14,159 bases of DNA from Candidatus Pyrohabitans jungbluthii (GTDB lineage: Archaea > Hydrothermarchaeota > Hydrothermarchaeia > Hydrothermarchaeales > BMS3B): contig MTMD02000004.1 of NCBI GenBank assembly GCA_002010065.2, positions 1 to 14,159 on the forward strand. Reading direction: 5' to 3'. The translations under genes were made by a program, and so were the position numbers. A model generated the notes under the pieces. It had not been told where the DNA came from. It was given only the letters and a program-made list of their open reading frames with translations, and made no database searches. Positions 12,908 to 14,159 of the stretch are shown in pieces; position 1 is the stretch's first letter; each line of letters begins with the position of its first letter.

Positions 12908-13396
12908 CTACCCCTTTTTCTTTATCTTGATAATATCGCCAATTGTTAGCTCCCCTGAGGCTTTGCCTGAAGCGGAGTACTCCTCCTCTTCGGCAATCTC
13001 CTCGAGGATTTTAATGTCCAGCGCCCTCTCAAGCTTCTTTGCGATTTCCACGCTGGGCTTCATTTTACCTGCCTCAAGGCGCGCTATAACGGAGACCTTT
13101 TCATTTATCTTCCTGCCCAGCTCCTCCTGGGTGAGCTTTCTTGCCTCTCTCGCGCGGCGTATTATGTTGCTATAGTCCTCTACGACCTCCACGATGGGTT
13201 CGCGCTTACCCCCGTAGGGATACCTCTTCTTCGTTACGGTAACCGCCTTCCCGGGCTCCCGTCTGGGCAGGCGTGACCAGGTCTTCGCCTCCCTGCCGAA
13301 GCGCGCACATTGTTTACAGGTTTTCATCTCCGTGCCTTCAATTACCACCGAAACAGGCTTTCCCCAAATCTTGCGCCCGCACACTTCACACTCCAT
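12908..13396 (-). CDS. mbf1: aMBF1, archaeal multiprotein bridging factor 1 homologue
   Basis: This 162-residue protein has an N-terminal zinc ribbon, CEVC (Cys3, Cys6) and CKQC (Cys27, Cys30), then a basic linker (about 45-66) and a Cro/C1-type helix-turn-helix. The latter covers about residues 76-130: IIRRAREARKLTQEELGRKI, SVIARLEAGKMKPS, AKKLERALDIKI. The tail is lysine-rich (IIKIKKKG). This order is that of archaeal aMBF1 (TIGR00270-type). Eukaryotic MBF1 bridges activators and TBP; the archaeal protein has been linked to ribosomes, and its exact role is not settled. It heads a four-gene operon with PurP2, PurP and TatC and is divergent from endA across 79 bases. AT-rich boxes at about 13411-13419 and 13426-13433 are its candidate promoter. 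Confidence 0.93.
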   Translation of the reverse strand: MECEVCGRKIWGKPVSVVIEGTEMKTCKQCARFGREAKTWSRLPRREPGKAVTVTKKRYPYGGKREPIVEVVEDYSNIIRRAREARKLTQEELGRKINEKVSVIARLEAGKMKPSVEIAKKLERALDIKILEEIAEEEEYSASGKASGELTIGDIIKIKKKG

Positions 13397-13443
13397 AACC
13401 AGAGCCTTCCTTAAAAATTGATGGGTTAATTATCTGTGGAGTA

Positions 13444-13453
13444 TTTTTAAATA
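13444..13453 (+). promoter_or_regulatory. TATA-like box of endA
   Basis: TTTTTAAATA is centred about 27 bases before the ATG at 13476, and no ribosome site precedes the ATG (the sequence there is GAGAATATCTCAGT). This predicts a leaderless endA message. Confidence 0.5.
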
Positions 13454-13475
13454 TTTTCCTCGAGAATATCTCAGT

Positions 13476-13973
13476 ATGAAAGGCTACCTTGTAGAAAAGT
13501 ATGTGATTCTCACCGACCAAAAGGCGATTTCCCAGCTTGTGCAGAAGGGCTATGGGAAGAAGAGGGAGGGCAAACTCTACCTCTCACTGGTTGAGGCGCT
13601 GTACCTTGTGGAGAAGGGCAAACTTGAGGTGTTTAGCGGAGAGCGCTCTTTAAGTCATGAGGAGCTTCTGGCTACGCCTGAGGAGGAGCTTCTGGTCAGG
13701 TATACGGTTTACCGCGACTTACGCGAGCGTGGCTATGTTGTGAAAACTGGCTTCAAATTTGGCTCGCATTTCCGCGTTTATGAGCGGGGAACTTACCCCA
13801 AGGAGCACTCCCGCTATCTGGTGCATGCGGTGCGCGAGGATAGCGCGATAAGCTTCACAGAACTCGCTCGCGCAGTGCGCTTAGCACATGGCGTGAGGAA
13901 AAAGATGCTCTTCGCTGTGGTGGATGAAGAGGGCGATGTTACATACTATGCCGTGGAGAGAATGACGCCTTGA
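13476..13973 (+). CDS. endA: tRNA-splicing endonuclease (homotetrameric type)
   Basis: EndA cuts introns out of pre-tRNA and pre-rRNA at bulge-helix-bulge structures, leaving 2',3'-cyclic phosphate ends. The 165-residue, single-repeat length fits the homotetrameric archaeal class (as in Methanocaldococcus jannaschii) rather than the double-length or heteromeric classes. The catalytic triad is visible: Tyr102 in FRVYERG, His111 in HSRYLVHAV, and Lys142 in VRKKMLFAVVD. The N-terminal domain (1-75) includes the typical LYLSLVEALYLVEKGKLEV segment, and the stretch FTELARAVRLAHGVRKK is strongly conserved. It has a TATA box at leaderless distance and converges with the acyltransferase gene (7-base gap). 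The four-subunit class predicts that target introns have standard bulge-helix-bulge motifs. Confidence 0.97.
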   Translation: MKGYLVEKYVILTDQKAISQLVQKGYGKKREGKLYLSLVEALYLVEKGKLEVFSGERSLSHEELLATPEEELLVRYTVYRDLRERGYVVKTGFKFGSHFRVYERGTYPKEHSRYLVHAVREDSAISFTELARAVRLAHGVRKKMLFAVVDEEGDVTYYAVERMTP

Positions 13974-13980
13974 GTTCCAT

Positions 13981-14159
13981 TTATTTCTTCATCTCCCTCG
14001 ACTCAAGCTCCTGCCTGACCACGAGAAAGCTGTTTCTGGGCACGTCGCGATAAACTATAACCCCGGGGCCAACGAAGGAGCCGGAGCCTATCTTGCGCCC
14101 CGCGTTTATCATCACGTTTAGGCCAAGCTTTACGTTGTCGCCTATAACAGCGCCCATCT
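13981..14159 (-). CDS. C-terminus of a hexapeptide-repeat acyltransferase (partial)
   Basis: The minus-strand frame is open from the window edge to TAA at 13981-13983 and encodes about 59 residues. It shows left-handed beta-helix repeats, [LIV]-G-x4 in rhythm: AVIGDNVKLGLNVMI, then AGRKIGSGSFVGPGVIVYRDV, followed by a charged tail (VVRQELESREMKK). This resembles the C-terminal end of archaeal bifunctional sugar-1-phosphate nucleotidylyltransferase/acetyltransferases (GlmU-like), but the nucleotidylyltransferase part would lie beyond the window and is not seen. A stand-alone hexapeptide acetyltransferase is the alternative. It converges with endA. Confidence 0.8.
   Translation of the reverse strand, partial: MGAVIGDNVKLGLNVMINAGRKIGSGSFVGPGVIVYRDVPRNSFLVVRQELESREMKK

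Noticed and set aside
12252-13175. 307-residue plus-strand ORF opposite the PurP paralogue and aMBF1
   Set aside because: It spans two genes with clear family motifs on the other strand, and its translation shows no domain logic. It is a by-product of the codon use of the real genes.
1-14159. CRISPR array, insertion sequence or prophage
   Set aside because: I saw no regularly spaced repeats, no transposase or integrase motif and no terminal repeats. The only mobile-type signal is the decayed toxin-antitoxin pair.

Overview
The window is almost certainly from a euryarchaeal-type archaeon. Three genes are essentially archaeal: a PurP-type ATP-grasp formate ligase with a divergent paralogue, an aMBF1 zinc-ribbon/HTH factor, and a homotetramer-type tRNA-splicing endonuclease. 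A DUF835 domain and a DUF1786 actin-like protein point the same way. Promoters look archaeal: AT-rich TATA-like boxes lie about 25-27 bases before several start codons with almost no leader, while genes inside operons carry GGAGG/GGTGAGG ribosome binding sites. No lineage below this level can be named safely. Several genes seem to begin downstream of the longest possible ORF start, and I moved those starts where the TATA box, the ribosome site and the family N-terminus agreed.

Layout. Bases 1-86 hold the tail of an unidentified gene, whose stop overlaps that of a convergent DUF1786 gene (to 1120). A divergent promoter then leads to a large membrane protein (1206-3188) with six N-terminal helices, two predicted beta-sandwich repeats, a Glu/Lys/Pro/Ala linker and a C-terminal DUF835 domain. 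It converges on a YfcE/MJ0936-type metallophosphoesterase (3201-3869), which is divergent from a GT-C-fold membrane glycosyltransferase (3947-5635).

The only long stretch without an intact gene (5636-6041) is not empty. On the minus strand it holds a heavily decayed toxin-antitoxin pair: a MazF/PemK-type toxin and its small antitoxin, broken by stops, frameshifts, deletions and a 13-base tandem duplication. Next come a twin-CBS protein and argC as a minus-strand pair (6042-7535), then a DHH/DHHA1 phosphoesterase (7627-8544).

Divergent from the phosphoesterase is a two-gene YedE/TsuA-type transporter (8678-9740), in which the two halves of the usual single protein are separate genes. A perfect inverted repeat sits between its TATA box and ribosome binding site. 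A 48-residue orphan protein (9833-9979) follows.

The right side is a tight minus-strand operon read right to left: aMBF1, divergent PurP paralogue, canonical PurP and a TatC-like protein (13396 down to 9969, gaps of 5, 8 and 10 bases). Its TatC lacks two glutamates that are usually conserved, and its PurP paralogue lacks the glycine-rich ATP-grasp segment. Divergent from the operon is endA (13476-13973), and the window ends inside a hexapeptide-repeat acyltransferase gene.

Most genes are housekeeping. The points most worth following are the toxin-antitoxin fossil, the aMBF1-PurP2-PurP-TatC operon with its two divergent members, the split sulfur-type transporter with its candidate operator, and the multidomain DUF835 membrane protein.
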